The notes beneath the pieces are model-generated. The model saw only the letters and a list, made by a program, of their open reading frames with translations. It had not been told where the DNA came from and did not search any database. A stretch of DNA of 36,541 nucleotides, from contig JAURFH010000015.1 of assembly GCA_030834415.1 (NCBI GenBank), forward strand, positions 1-36,541, given 5' to 3'. Made by a program: the position numbers and the translations under genes. Positions 1 to 6,596 of this stretch are shown here, piece by piece. The stretch's first letter is position 1; each line of letters opens with the position of its first letter. The stretch comes from Verrucomicrobiota bacterium (lineage in GTDB: Bacteria; Verrucomicrobiota; Verrucomicrobiia; Limisphaerales; JAEYXS01).

Positions 1-306
<306 letters not shown>

Positions 307-355
307 TTGAGAGTGGAAGGCTGGGTTAAGGCTCAACCTTCAACCGAAACTAAAC

Positions 356-763
356 ATGGCTACACTGAAACTAGAAATCGTCACGCCGGAAGCGAAGATC
401 TACTCCGAGGACGTGGACATGGTGACGCTTCCCGGTGTCGAAGGCGAGATGGGCATCTACCCGATGCACGTGCCGCTGATGACACAGGTGGTGGCGGGCG
501 AAGTGGCCGTGCGCAAGGGCGGTCAGGACAGCCTGCTGGCGGTGGGTGATGGCTTCGTGCAGATCACCGGTGACCGGGTGGCCATCCTCACGGACATGGC
601 GATTAAGGCCGACGACATCGATGAAGCGAAGGCTGAAGAAGCCCGCAAACGGGCGGAAGCACGTTTGCAAGAAAAGCTGAGCGACGAAGAGACTGCCTCG
701 GTGCAGGCTGCGTTGGCCCACTCGCTGGCCCAGTTGCACGTCAAGCGCCGCAACCGTCGCTAA
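356..763 (+). CDS. atpC: F1 ATP synthase epsilon subunit
   Basis: A 135-residue protein of the usual length for this subunit. The N-terminal beta-sandwich carries the family signature LPGVEGEMGIYPMHVPL (about residues 25-41), and the C-terminal 45 residues form the helical hairpin rich in Ala, Glu and Arg. The subunit belongs to the central stalk of F1 and regulates ATP hydrolysis. The start at 356 gives the standard N-terminus (MATLKLEIVTPEAKIYSEDV). No clear Shine-Dalgarno sequence precedes it. It follows atpD and is followed 23 bases later by a strong intrinsic terminator, so it ends the atp operon. Confidence 0.96.
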   Translation: MATLKLEIVTPEAKIYSEDVDMVTLPGVEGEMGIYPMHVPLMTQVVAGEVAVRKGGQDSLLAVGDGFVQITGDRVAILTDMAIKADDIDEAKAEEARKRAEARLQEKLSDEETASVQAALAHSLAQLHVKRRNRR

Positions 764-786
764 CCATTACCTAACATATTTCAGAG

Positions 787-812
787 AAGGACGCCTCCGG
801 GCGTCCTTTTTT
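787..812 (+). terminator. Rho-independent terminator of the atp operon
   Basis: A perfect 7-bp stem GGACGCC / GGCGTCC (789-795 and 800-806) encloses the loop TCCG and is followed by six T residues (807-812). It lies 23 bases after atpC, as expected for the end of the operon. Confidence 0.95.
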
Positions 813-854
813 GTGCCAGTTGTCGCGAAGAAGCTCCTGTGCTATGATTCGAGT

Positions 855-1307
855 ATGGGAAATCAGAAAATCATCAAGGAACTGAGCAAAGCCTACGCGA
901 TGGAGTTGGAGACGGTGCAGAATTACATCGCGACTTCCGTCAATCTGGACGGGGTGCGCTCGGACGTCATCAAGAAGGCCTTGGCCGCTGACGTGGCCAC
1001 GGAAATATCACACGCCCAATTGCTGGCGAACCGCATCAAGACCATCGGCGGCATCGTGCCGGGCTCACTCGACCTGCCGCGGGCGCAAAAGTACCTGCAA
1101 CCGGCCAAGGATACGACGGATATCGTCCGAGCTATCAAAGGGGTGATCGCGGCGGAGGAAGACGCCATCGCCCAATATAACAAGATCATCAAACTTTGCG
1201 ATGGTGTGGACTACGTCACGCAGGACATGGTCATCGGCATTCTCTCCGGTGAAGAAGATCATCGGCGCGAGTTCATCGGATTTCTGAAGGAATATCAGAA
1301 GAAGTAA
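855..1307 (+). CDS. Ferritin-like (bacterioferritin-type) four-helix protein
   Basis: A 150-residue, mostly helical protein with the spaced acidic/His pattern of the ferritin-like superfamily: AMELETVQNY in helix 1, ATEISHAQLL in helix 2, AAEEDAIAQY in helix 3 and SGEEDHRREF in helix 4. The two ExxH-type motifs (EISH, EEDH) are likely di-iron ligands. A role in iron storage or oxygen/peroxide handling is inferred from the fold; the exact subfamily is not clear. The open frame extends upstream to a GTG at 813 inside the atp terminator, so the ATG at 855 is the better start. A terminator follows at 1332-1366. Confidence 0.85.
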   Translation: MGNQKIIKELSKAYAMELETVQNYIATSVNLDGVRSDVIKKALAADVATEISHAQLLANRIKTIGGIVPGSLDLPRAQKYLQPAKDTTDIVRAIKGVIAAEEDAIAQYNKIIKLCDGVDYVTQDMVIGILSGEEDHRREFIGFLKEYQKK

Positions 1308-1329
1308 GCCCGCGCGCTTGAGGAATATA

Positions 1330-1713
1330 TCAATCCGCTGATGGCCCGGCTGTCAGCGGATTTTTTGCGAACGCGTATTCGGGCACGATGCGCCCGTTGA
1401 TGAGGTGTTCTTGGATGATCTGTTCCAGCACTTCGGGTCTACAGGAGTGATACCACGTGCCCTCGGGATACACCACGGCGATGGGGCCTTGGGTGCAGAC
1501 GCGCAGGCAATTGACCTTCGTGCGATAGACGAGCGGTTCGGGGCCGGCCAGCCCCATTTCACTCAAGCGCTTCTTGAGAAACTCCCACGCTGCCAGCCCG
1601 GTTTCAGTTTGGCAGCATTTGGGCTTGGACGGTTCGGCACAGAGAAAGATGTGGCGCTGGAACTTCTCCAGCCCCAGCACATCGATGGATTCCTGCAGTG
1701 TCAGTTCGCCCAT
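1330..1713 (-). CDS. Thioredoxin-like [2Fe-2S] ferredoxin
   Basis: A 127-residue protein matching the (2Fe-2S) ferredoxin family with thioredoxin fold. It begins with a short leader, then [14 protein letters not shown] (Cys25, Cys33, Cys34) and, about 35 residues later, [12 protein letters not shown] (Cys69, Cys73), the C-x(8-9)-C ... C-x3-C spacing used to bind the cluster. The segment [13 protein letters not shown] is typical of this family. It is a cytoplasmic electron carrier; its partner is not visible. It lies 46 bases after arsC on the same strand, so it may be co-transcribed with the arsenic operon, but a redox role in arsenic metabolism is only a guess. Confidence 0.88.
   Translation of the reverse strand: MGELTLQESIDVLGLEKFQRHIFLCAEPSKPKCCQTETGLAAWEFLKKRLSEMGLAGPEPLVYRTKVNCLRVCTQGPIAVVYPEGTWYHSCRPEVLEQIIQEHLINGRIVPEYAFAKNPLTAGPSAD
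1332..1366 (+). terminator. Intrinsic terminator after the ferritin-like gene, inside the 3' end of the convergent gene
   Basis: A 10-bp perfect stem AATCCGCTGA / TCAGCGGATT (1332-1341 and 1353-1362) with an 11-base loop is followed by a T run to 1366. It lies 25 bases past the stop of the ferritin-like gene on the + strand. The same bases encode the last dozen residues and stop codon of the convergent ferredoxin gene. Confidence 0.85.
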
Positions 1714-1759
1714 GGGGACAGACTACGCGCTGAGGCAACCGGCGGCAAGTGGCGCGCTA

Positions 1760-2203
1760 TCAAGCCTTCAAGGTTTGGCGTCGCTCATTCGCATAAGCCT
1801 CGAACTTCTCCTTGATCTCATCACGCACGCGGCGGAAGACGGCATAAACTTCATCTTCAGTGCCCGTCGCATGAGCGGGATCGTCGAAGGGCCAGTGGAA
1901 GCGGTTCACCTGGCCGGGGTAATGCGGGCAGACTTGATCCGCATTGCCGCAGACGGTGATGACGGTCTCCACCGGCTGCGAGAGAAACTCGTTCATGCTC
2001 TTGGAACGATGGGCGCTGATATCGATACCGATCTCCGCGAGCGCCTTGATGGCCAGCGGGTGGACGTAGCCGGAGGGCTTGGAACCAGCGCTTTCGACAT
2101 TCAGGAAATCACCGGCGGCCTGACGCAAGATGCCTTCGGCCATGTGGCTACGGCAGGAGTTACCGGTGCAGAGGATGAGGACAGTAGGTTTTGTGGCGGA
2201 CAT
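1760..2203 (-). CDS. arsC: Thioredoxin-coupled arsenate reductase (LMW-phosphatase family)
   Basis: A 147-residue cytoplasmic enzyme that reduces arsenate to arsenite. The P-loop [10 protein letters not shown] supplies the nucleophile Cys12, with Cys17 and Arg18. The redox pair CGNADQVCP (Cys85 and Cys92) and the general acid region PFDDPA (residues 105-110) are present. Together these mark the thioredoxin-linked ArsC of the low-molecular-weight tyrosine phosphatase superfamily, not the glutaredoxin-linked E. coli type. Reduction passes from Cys12 to Cys85 to Cys92 and then to thioredoxin in characterised members. It starts 12 bases after the DUF6428-type gene and belongs to the arsR operon. 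Confidence 0.95.
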   Translation of the reverse strand: MSATKPTVLILCTGNSCRSHMAEGILRQAAGDFLNVESAGSKPSGYVHPLAIKALAEIGIDISAHRSKSMNEFLSQPVETVITVCGNADQVCPHYPGQVNRFHWPFDDPAHATGTEDEVYAVFRRVRDEIKEKFEAYANERRQTLKA

Positions 2204-2215
2204 AATTTTACTTGG

Positions 2216-2698
2216 TCAGCAGCATTTGGCTTTTTCCAGCGAGGGAAGCTGCGGGATGAGAAAGTTTTGTGGGCTCTTGGCAGTTGGTGGCAAGCAGTAG
2301 CCTTTGGCCAGGCAATCGGTATGACGGATACCGAGCTGCACTACTAAAGAGTCTTCTTCGGGAGCGATGGAAGCGGCCGGAAACTGAGCGATGAAGGGAG
2401 CCTCATATTCGAAATCGATCACCAGATCCTCTTCGCCCAAAACGGCGGCAGCTTTATCCAAGACTTTGAGAAACTTCTGCGCGCTGATGCGGTGCGCCGT
2501 ATCATCCGCAAACCAGATCTGCATGCGGCAAAAGGATTCCTTGCGCACAGTTCCGCCACAATCGATGAAGTGTTTTTCGATGCGAGCCACTTCCGTGATG
2601 TGCGCGTGCGGAGGGATTCGCGTGCCGGTGGGCAGGGCAAATTGCAGCAGCTTATCGGGATGCTGACGCAAAGTATTTTTGAATTCTGACAGGTGCAT
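2216..2698 (-). CDS. DUF6428-type protein of the arsenic operon
   Basis: A 160-residue soluble protein of unknown biochemical function. The segment IPPHAHITEVARIEKHFIDCGG (split here as IPPHAHITEV and ARIEKHFIDCGG) and the following ESFCRMQIWFADDTAHR fit my recollection of the DUF6428 family, which is often found in ars clusters. The C-terminus ends in two adjacent cysteines (Cys159-Cys160), with two more in CLAKGYC (129 and 135). The frame is open to 2770, which would overlap the aquaporin gene by 56 bases. The ATG at 2698 leaves a 16-base gap and gives the family-like start MHLSEFKNTL, so I chose it. Metalloid binding is inferred from its cysteines and context. Confidence 0.8.
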   Translation of the reverse strand: MHLSEFKNTLRQHPDKLLQFALPTGTRIPPHAHITEVARIEKHFIDCGGTVRKESFCRMQIWFADDTAHRISAQKFLKVLDKAAAVLGEEDLVIDFEYEAPFIAQFPAASIAPEEDSLVVQLGIRHTDCLAKGYCLPPTAKSPQNFLIPQLPSLEKAKCC

Positions 2699-2714
2699 AA
2701 ATTTCAGTTCGTTT

Positions 2715-3422
2715 TCAAGTTGTCGGTGTGCCTTTGGCAGCAGTGCAGCTTGTGCAACAACCTGGTTCATGGATGACGCGACAGCTTAATACGGCCAAGG
2801 CACCGCCCAAGGTCGGGGCCAACAGGTAGACCCAAAGATGTTGGAGATTGCCGCTGATGAGGGCTGGTCCGAGTGAGCGAGCGGGATTCATGGAAGCTCC
2901 GGAGATGGGGCCGCCGAACATCGCTTCGAGCGCGATCGCTGAGCCGACGGCTATACCCGCTGTGATACCTTTTTCTTTGGCCCCGGTGGAGACATTGAGG
3001 ATGACGAGCATGAGCAGCCAGGTCATCACGAGTTCCAACACGAACGATTGCATGGCCGAGCCAGCGGGCAACGTGGCTCCGAGTGTGGAATTGGTCGGGA
3101 AGAGGAATCGCAAGAGCAGACAGGCGAGCAAAGCCCCCGCGGTCTGGGCTAGGATGTAGGGAAGTAATTTATGGCGCTCGAACCGGCCGGCCAGCCAGAA
3201 GTTGAGTGTCACCGCCGGGTTCAGATGAGCTCCGGAGATATCTCCCAGCGCATAGATAAGAGCTAGCACGATGAAGCCGAAGGTGAGGGCGATGCCCGGA
3301 TGCGTGATCGCTCCATTCGAAACCTGATTGATGACGATGGCTCCGCAACCGGTGAAGACGAGCGCGAAGGTGCCCATCAATTCAGCGAGCGCATGGCGGG
3401 TCAGAGGTTTCATGGCAGACAT
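2715..3422 (-). CDS. Aquaporin-family channel of the arsenic operon
   Basis: A 235-residue MIP-family channel with six hydrophobic helices and both NPA motifs: AHLNPAVT (NPA at 68-70) and SMNPARS (179-181). By eye, the selectivity-filter positions read Phe48, Ala167, Ala176 and Arg182. The filter His of AqpZ is therefore replaced by Ala, which should widen the pore. The tail HEPGCCTSC carries Cys222, Cys223 and Cys226. Placement between arsR and arsC matches the known aqpS arrangement, in which arsenite made by ArsC leaves the cell through the channel. The start at 3422 overlaps the arsR stop as TGATG, indicating translational coupling. Confidence 0.92.
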   Translation of the reverse strand: MSAMKPLTRHALAELMGTFALVFTGCGAIVINQVSNGAITHPGIALTFGFIVLALIYALGDISGAHLNPAVTLNFWLAGRFERHKLLPYILAQTAGALLACLLLRFLFPTNSTLGATLPAGSAMQSFVLELVMTWLLMLVILNVSTGAKEKGITAGIAVGSAIALEAMFGGPISGASMNPARSLGPALISGNLQHLWVYLLAPTLGGALAVLSCRVIHEPGCCTSCTAAKGTPTT

Positions 3423-3775
3423 CAGGAACAACAGGCGGAGATGATTTCGTCGGCCTTATTGTTGACCTTATGCAAGCGCTTCAGGTCGCGCTGATAGATG
3501 GCTTCGGTCTGGGCAGTTTGGGCGAGCGCTTTGAGTTGGAGCTGGACGGCGGCTTCGGGTTTGGCAGCCAGTTCGTAAATCATCCAGTTTTTGTGGCGGC
3601 GGCTGGTGGCCAAGCCATGCTCACGCAGGGCGGCGAGATGTTTGGATATCTTCACCTGCGGTGCATCCAGCACTTCCTGAAAATGGCAGACGCATAGCGG
3701 ACCTTGCAGCAGGAGGTGCAAGATGCGCAGTCGTGTCTCATCAGCCAACAGGCTGTGGAGCTTGGCAAGCTTCAT
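3422..3775 (-). CDS. arsR: ArsR/SmtB-family arsenic-responsive repressor
   Basis: A 117-residue winged-helix regulator. The core runs through ADETRLRILHLL, the metal-site region PLCVCHFQEVL and the recognition helix region QVKISKHLAALREHGL. Cys28 and Cys30 correspond to the essential CVC pair of the E. coli-type As(III) site; the third cysteine of that site is Gln33 here. A further adjacent pair, Cys115-Cys116, sits at the very C-terminus. It is first in the operon and is likely autoregulated: arsenite binding would release it from DNA upstream. An AGGAG sequence lies 11 bases before the ATG. Confidence 0.93.
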   Translation of the reverse strand: MKLAKLHSLLADETRLRILHLLLQGPLCVCHFQEVLDAPQVKISKHLAALREHGLATSRRHKNWMIYELAAKPEAAVQLQLKALAQTAQTEAIYQRDLKRLHKVNNKADEIISACCS

Positions 3776-3794
3776 GCATTTATATGCTCCTAAA

Positions 3795-3822
3795 AGAATA
3801 TACTTGCAAGAGAATATGTCAG
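3795..3822 (-). promoter_or_regulatory. Probable arsR promoter and operator
   Basis: Reading the minus strand, CTGACA (3822-3817) and TATTCT (3800-3795) with a 16-base spacer fit a sigma-70 type promoter. The spacer holds the perfect palindrome CTTGCAAG (3803-3810), flanked by two copies of ATATTCT (complements at 3795-3801 and 3811-3817). A repressor bound here would block the promoter. The site is predicted from position and symmetry only. Confidence 0.5.
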
Positions 3823-3859
3823 GCCGGCTTGCTGTTGTAGTTGGAGGAAGGGTGGCTTA

Positions 3860-4762
3860 TCAATCGATGGCCGTTTTTCCCGTCAGACGGACTAGAGCGA
3901 AGCGGAGGCCGGCCCAGTGGGAGTTGTCACGGCGAATGCTTTTGGCGAGTTTGCGCGCGCGTTTCTGGGAGCCGGCCTGGATCTCTTCCAGCAGCTTCAA
4001 CCACTCACGGGCCATGGGGCGTGGTCGGGCGTTGAACTCTGGTTCCAGTTCGTGCAGCAAGCGCAGGGTGGTCTGCCATTGATCGGCTTTCTTCAACTTC
4101 TCCCGGCATTCATCCAACAGGCGCGCATCGAAAGGCAGCGAGCTGTCGAAGAGCAGGCTGCTGAGTTCCAATAGGAAGCGGCAACGACGCAGCAATTCGC
4201 GCAATTCGGCGAGCTGATCCGGGGTCACATTGTCTTTCCCGATGTGAGCCAGCTGGCGGGTCAGTTCGCGGGTGAGGCGTTGCAGTTGCTGCTTTTGCTG
4301 ACGGCGCAAGGGTGCATCGGTAAGTGGTTCCAGAGATTCGCGATGGGCAGTCTCAGAGAAATCCTTGAGTGACTTGGCTGCCCGTTCGGCCAAGTTTTCC
4401 AACTGCTTGCGATGGCGCTGTTGCAGCCGTTCCGAGGCCCAATCGATCGCGGCTTGATTTTCCGGGGTCTCGAGTTTTTGGAACAGCTTCAGGGCGGACT
4501 TGGGCTGTTGCACCTGTTCCAGCATGAAACGCAGTTCGGTCAAGGCAGGTTGGGCCTTGGCGTGGATGCGACTTGGCAATGATTTATCGGCAGACTCGCG
4601 GAGTTGCTGATACGCGCGGATGAGCTTCAAGCATTCGGTGGTGCGGCGGAAGCGTCCGCGCGCCAGGCTCTCGAGAGCTTGCTGCAGACTGGTGGCCTTC
4701 CCATCCAACAACTGCCGCAGTTGCACCACGTGGAGTTTGGCTTTCACAATCGGTTCAGGCAT
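3860..4762 (-). CDS. CHAD-like all-helical protein
   Basis: A 300-residue protein with no signal peptide or membrane segment, rich in Arg, Lys, Leu and Gln and apparently all helical. Segments such as ARGRFRRTTECLKLIRAY and RIHAKAQPALTELRFML resemble the basic helices of CHAD domains, which bind polyphosphate or act beside phosphate enzymes. The match is by pattern only and the characteristic histidines are sparse. Its start overlaps the end of the response regulator gene by 8 bases, so the two are translationally coupled and probably act together. A generic coiled-coil protein is the alternative. Confidence 0.55.
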   Translation of the reverse strand: MPEPIVKAKLHVVQLRQLLDGKATSLQQALESLARGRFRRTTECLKLIRAYQQLRESADKSLPSRIHAKAQPALTELRFMLEQVQQPKSALKLFQKLETPENQAAIDWASERLQQRHRKQLENLAERAAKSLKDFSETAHRESLEPLTDAPLRRQQKQQLQRLTRELTRQLAHIGKDNVTPDQLAELRELLRRCRFLLELSSLLFDSSLPFDARLLDECREKLKKADQWQTTLRLLHELEPEFNARPRPMAREWLKLLEEIQAGSQKRARKLAKSIRRDNSHWAGLRFALVRLTGKTAID

Positions 4763-5177
4763 TGGTTTCGGAAGCGGTTTCCTGCTGACGACGGATCAGG
4801 GTGGTGACGCAGTTCACCAAGTCTTGCGGCTTGAAGGGTTTGAAAATGACTTCTTCGGCAAACAACTTTTCCCGGATGGTGGCGACGATTTCCGGAGATA
4901 CTGCGGTCACGATGACGACTGGAGGAGCGGGCTGCTTGCGGGCGTGAATCTGGCGGGAAATCTCCAAACCACTCACCGAAGGAAGCATCAGATCGAGGAT
5001 GATGACGTCAAATTCGTTCCGGGTGGCCAGCATCAGGCCGATCTCACCATCGGCGGCGGTGGTGGTTCTGATGCCGTGCCGTTCCAAGTGATAGGCGATG
5101 AGGGTGGTCAGATCACGCTCGTCTTCTACGACCAATGCTTTAGGCGGTTCTTTGCTGATTTCTAAGGCTGCTTCCAT
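4755..5177 (-). CDS. Single-domain response regulator
   Basis: A 140-residue receiver domain without an output domain. It has the acidic pair in ALVVEDERD, the phospho-acceptor Asp62 in VIILDLMLP, Thr91 in VIVTA and Lys113 in IFKPF, so all phosphorylation-site residues are present. The frame extends seven codons further to 5198, but the ATG at 5177 begins the natural sequence MEAALEISKEPPKALVVEDE. No histidine kinase lies nearby. It is coupled to the downstream CHAD-like gene. A perfect inverted repeat (5177-5201) sits exactly at the start codon and could control expression. Confidence 0.9.
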   Translation of the reverse strand: MEAALEISKEPPKALVVEDERDLTTLIAYHLERHGIRTTTAADGEIGLMLATRNEFDVIILDLMLPSVSGLEISRQIHARKQPAPPVVIVTAVSPEIVATIREKLFAEEVIFKPFKPQDLVNCVTTLIRRQQETASETNA

Positions 5178-5201
5178 ATGTGGTGCAAAATGGACCACAT
5201 A
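5177..5201. repeat. 8-bp perfect inverted repeat at the response regulator start
   Basis: TATGTGGT (5177-5184) and ACCACATA (5194-5201) form a perfect inverted repeat with a 9-base spacer. On the minus strand it lies directly before and against the ATG, so it could be a protein-binding site or an mRNA hairpin that hides the start. Confidence 0.5.
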
Positions 5202-5535
5202 GAAGCCTTAGTTTTGCATCGGTTGCATGGCTGTCAGGTTACAAAACGGTGAAATGCCGGGATTGTAACGATAACGTCACAGGAAGGGGCTTTCGGGTAA
5301 AAATAAACCGGGCGTGGGGATCTGGGGAAGATCCTCCACGCCCGGGGAGTTTTCGGAATCAGTACAACAGTGGGACTATGTAGATTTCCGATCCGAGTGT
5401 GTACTCACCCAGACCGAAACTTGTTGGGCATTCAAAGAACAATCTAGTCAACTAACTACTCAGCATCTTTGCCCGAAATTTGTGCTAGTCCGAGGAGAAG
5501 ATTGCCATAGATCCCCAAAAGGTCAAGTAAGGGGT
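5199..5535. other. Non-coding interval between the response regulator and SPFH loci
   Basis: A 337-base stretch with no convincing gene on either strand. Besides the inverted repeat near 5201 and the terminator at 5300-5345, it holds an AT-richer part (about 5370-5530) without recognisable RNA motifs. It carries the 3' untranslated region of the SPFH operon and, nearer 5200, presumably the promoter of the response regulator gene. Confidence 0.6.
5300..5345 (-). terminator. Intrinsic terminator of the SPFH operon
   Basis: CCGGGCGTGG-GGATCT (5308-5323) pairs with AGATCC-TCCACGCCCGG (5329-5345) with one bulged base. On the minus strand the hairpin is followed by a T-rich tract (TTTATTTTTA), which makes a good terminator for transcripts coming from the SPFH genes about 190 bases upstream. 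The + strand side has only four Ts. Confidence 0.8.
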
Positions 5536-5739
5536 TTACGGTATTTTCTTGTTCGAGAGCCAGATGAACCATCCGCCCAAGGCAAACAACAAAATCAGCC
5601 ACCACAGATAACGCAATTCGCGCGCCGCCATTTCGGCAAAGGCCAAGAACGGTGGGAACAGCAGGAACAACAGCAGCAAGACGCCGCCGGCGACTGCGAG
5701 CCGTATCCTTTGGCGTTGTTGCGGAGTGCGCATGGTCAT
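5536..5739 (-). CDS. Small two-helix membrane protein coupled to SPFH genes
   Basis: A 67-residue protein with a basic N-terminus (TMRTPQQRQRIRLA), two hydrophobic helices (about residues 14-35 and 43-61) and a basic tail (NKKIP). No known family is recognised. Its ATG overlaps the TAA of the upstream SPFH gene as TAATG, so it is translated with it and may be a membrane partner of the SPFH complex. That role is inferred from gene order only. Confidence 0.7.
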   Translation of the reverse strand: MTMRTPQQRQRIRLAVAGGVLLLLFLLFPPFLAFAEMAARELRYLWWLILLFALGGWFIWLSNKKIP

Positions 5740-6596
5740 TATGGTCTGCGAGTTTCGTTGGCGGGCAGTTGCATCAATACGCCAGAGCCTTTCCCGCCGA
5801 TCACCAAGGGACTTTCACCATCCCACTTCTCTACAATCTGCAGATCAATATACACCGGATTGATGCGCAGTGCTTCACCACGAATGGTGATGGACTCGGC
5901 TTCGCCCTTCGCTTTGATGATGGCGGTGTCGGCATCGATCTTCGCCTGCTCTTGGGCGAAGCGTGCTTTGTTCGCTTCTTGTTCTCGCACCATCTTCTGT
6001 TCGATGGCGGTTTCCAGTTCATGCGAGAGCGTGAGGTCTTGGATGACGACATCCACGACTTCAAGGAAGTTGGTACCCACTTTGCGGCGGGCAGCTTCCA
6101 GTGCGCGTGTCTTTATCTCTTCGCGCTGCTTCACGATCATCTCCGCTGTGTGCAAGGCGGTGACTTCTTTCAAAGCCTCTTGCACGCGTGGCGCGATGAG
6201 GCTCTCGAACGGAGCACCAGCGTATTCCTTGAAGATCTTCACGACAGATTGCTCGGGCACGCGATAGAGCACTTGCACTACGGCGTTCACCTGTTGCAGG
6301 TCGGAGGAATAGCACTCGGCTTTCATCTCCTGGGTTTGCTGGCGTATCATCACGGGTTCCACCGAGGAGATGAACGGAGCTTTCATGCCGAAGCCTTCTT
6401 TCAAGAACTCCGGCGCGACCTTGCCGAGAGTCACGCGGACACCGCGATAGCCCGGGTCCACCACATAGGTGGCTTGTGCACCGACAATCAGCAGCAGGAA
6501 GATGATGACCGCTGCGCCGATCAGCTTCGGCACCCAGGCGCCGGAGTTGTCGCCGTCACCCGGTGAATCCACGATGATAGGACGTTTTGCTCTCAT
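5739..6596 (-). CDS. SPFH/prohibitin-family membrane protein (second paralogue)
   Basis: A 285-residue protein with an N-terminal transmembrane helix (about residues 21-42) and an SPFH/band 7 domain beginning YVVDPGYRGVRVTLGKV. A charged Ala/Glu/Lys-rich helical region (KMVREQEANKARFAQEQAK) follows, as in prohibitins and HflK/HflC. Such proteins form large membrane-bound rings that organise the bilayer or modulate proteases like FtsH. The open frame extends upstream into the preceding gene, but the ATG at 6596 overlaps that gene's TGA as ATGA and fits the paralogue's N-terminus. It is clearly a tandem duplicate of its neighbour, with a longer cytoplasmic N-terminus. Confidence 0.9.
   Translation of the reverse strand: MRAKRPIIVDSPGDGDNSGAWVPKLIGAAVIIFLLLIVGAQATYVVDPGYRGVRVTLGKVAPEFLKEGFGMKAPFISSVEPVMIRQQTQEMKAECYSSDLQQVNAVVQVLYRVPEQSVVKIFKEYAGAPFESLIAPRVQEALKEVTALHTAEMIVKQREEIKTRALEAARRKVGTNFLEVVDVVIQDLTLSHELETAIEQKMVREQEANKARFAQEQAKIDADTAIIKAKGEAESITIRGEALRINPVYIDLQIVEKWDGESPLVIGGKGSGVLMQLPANETRRP

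Noticed and set aside
5199-5535. 6S, SRP RNA or riboswitch in the 337-base gap
   Set aside because: The only strong structure is a terminator-like hairpin; I saw none of the conserved cores of these RNAs.
5314-6267. 317-codon open frame on the plus strand, starting in the terminator
   Set aside because: It begins in the non-coding hairpin region and runs antisense to the SPFH gene; Ser/Arg-rich composition marks it as a shadow.
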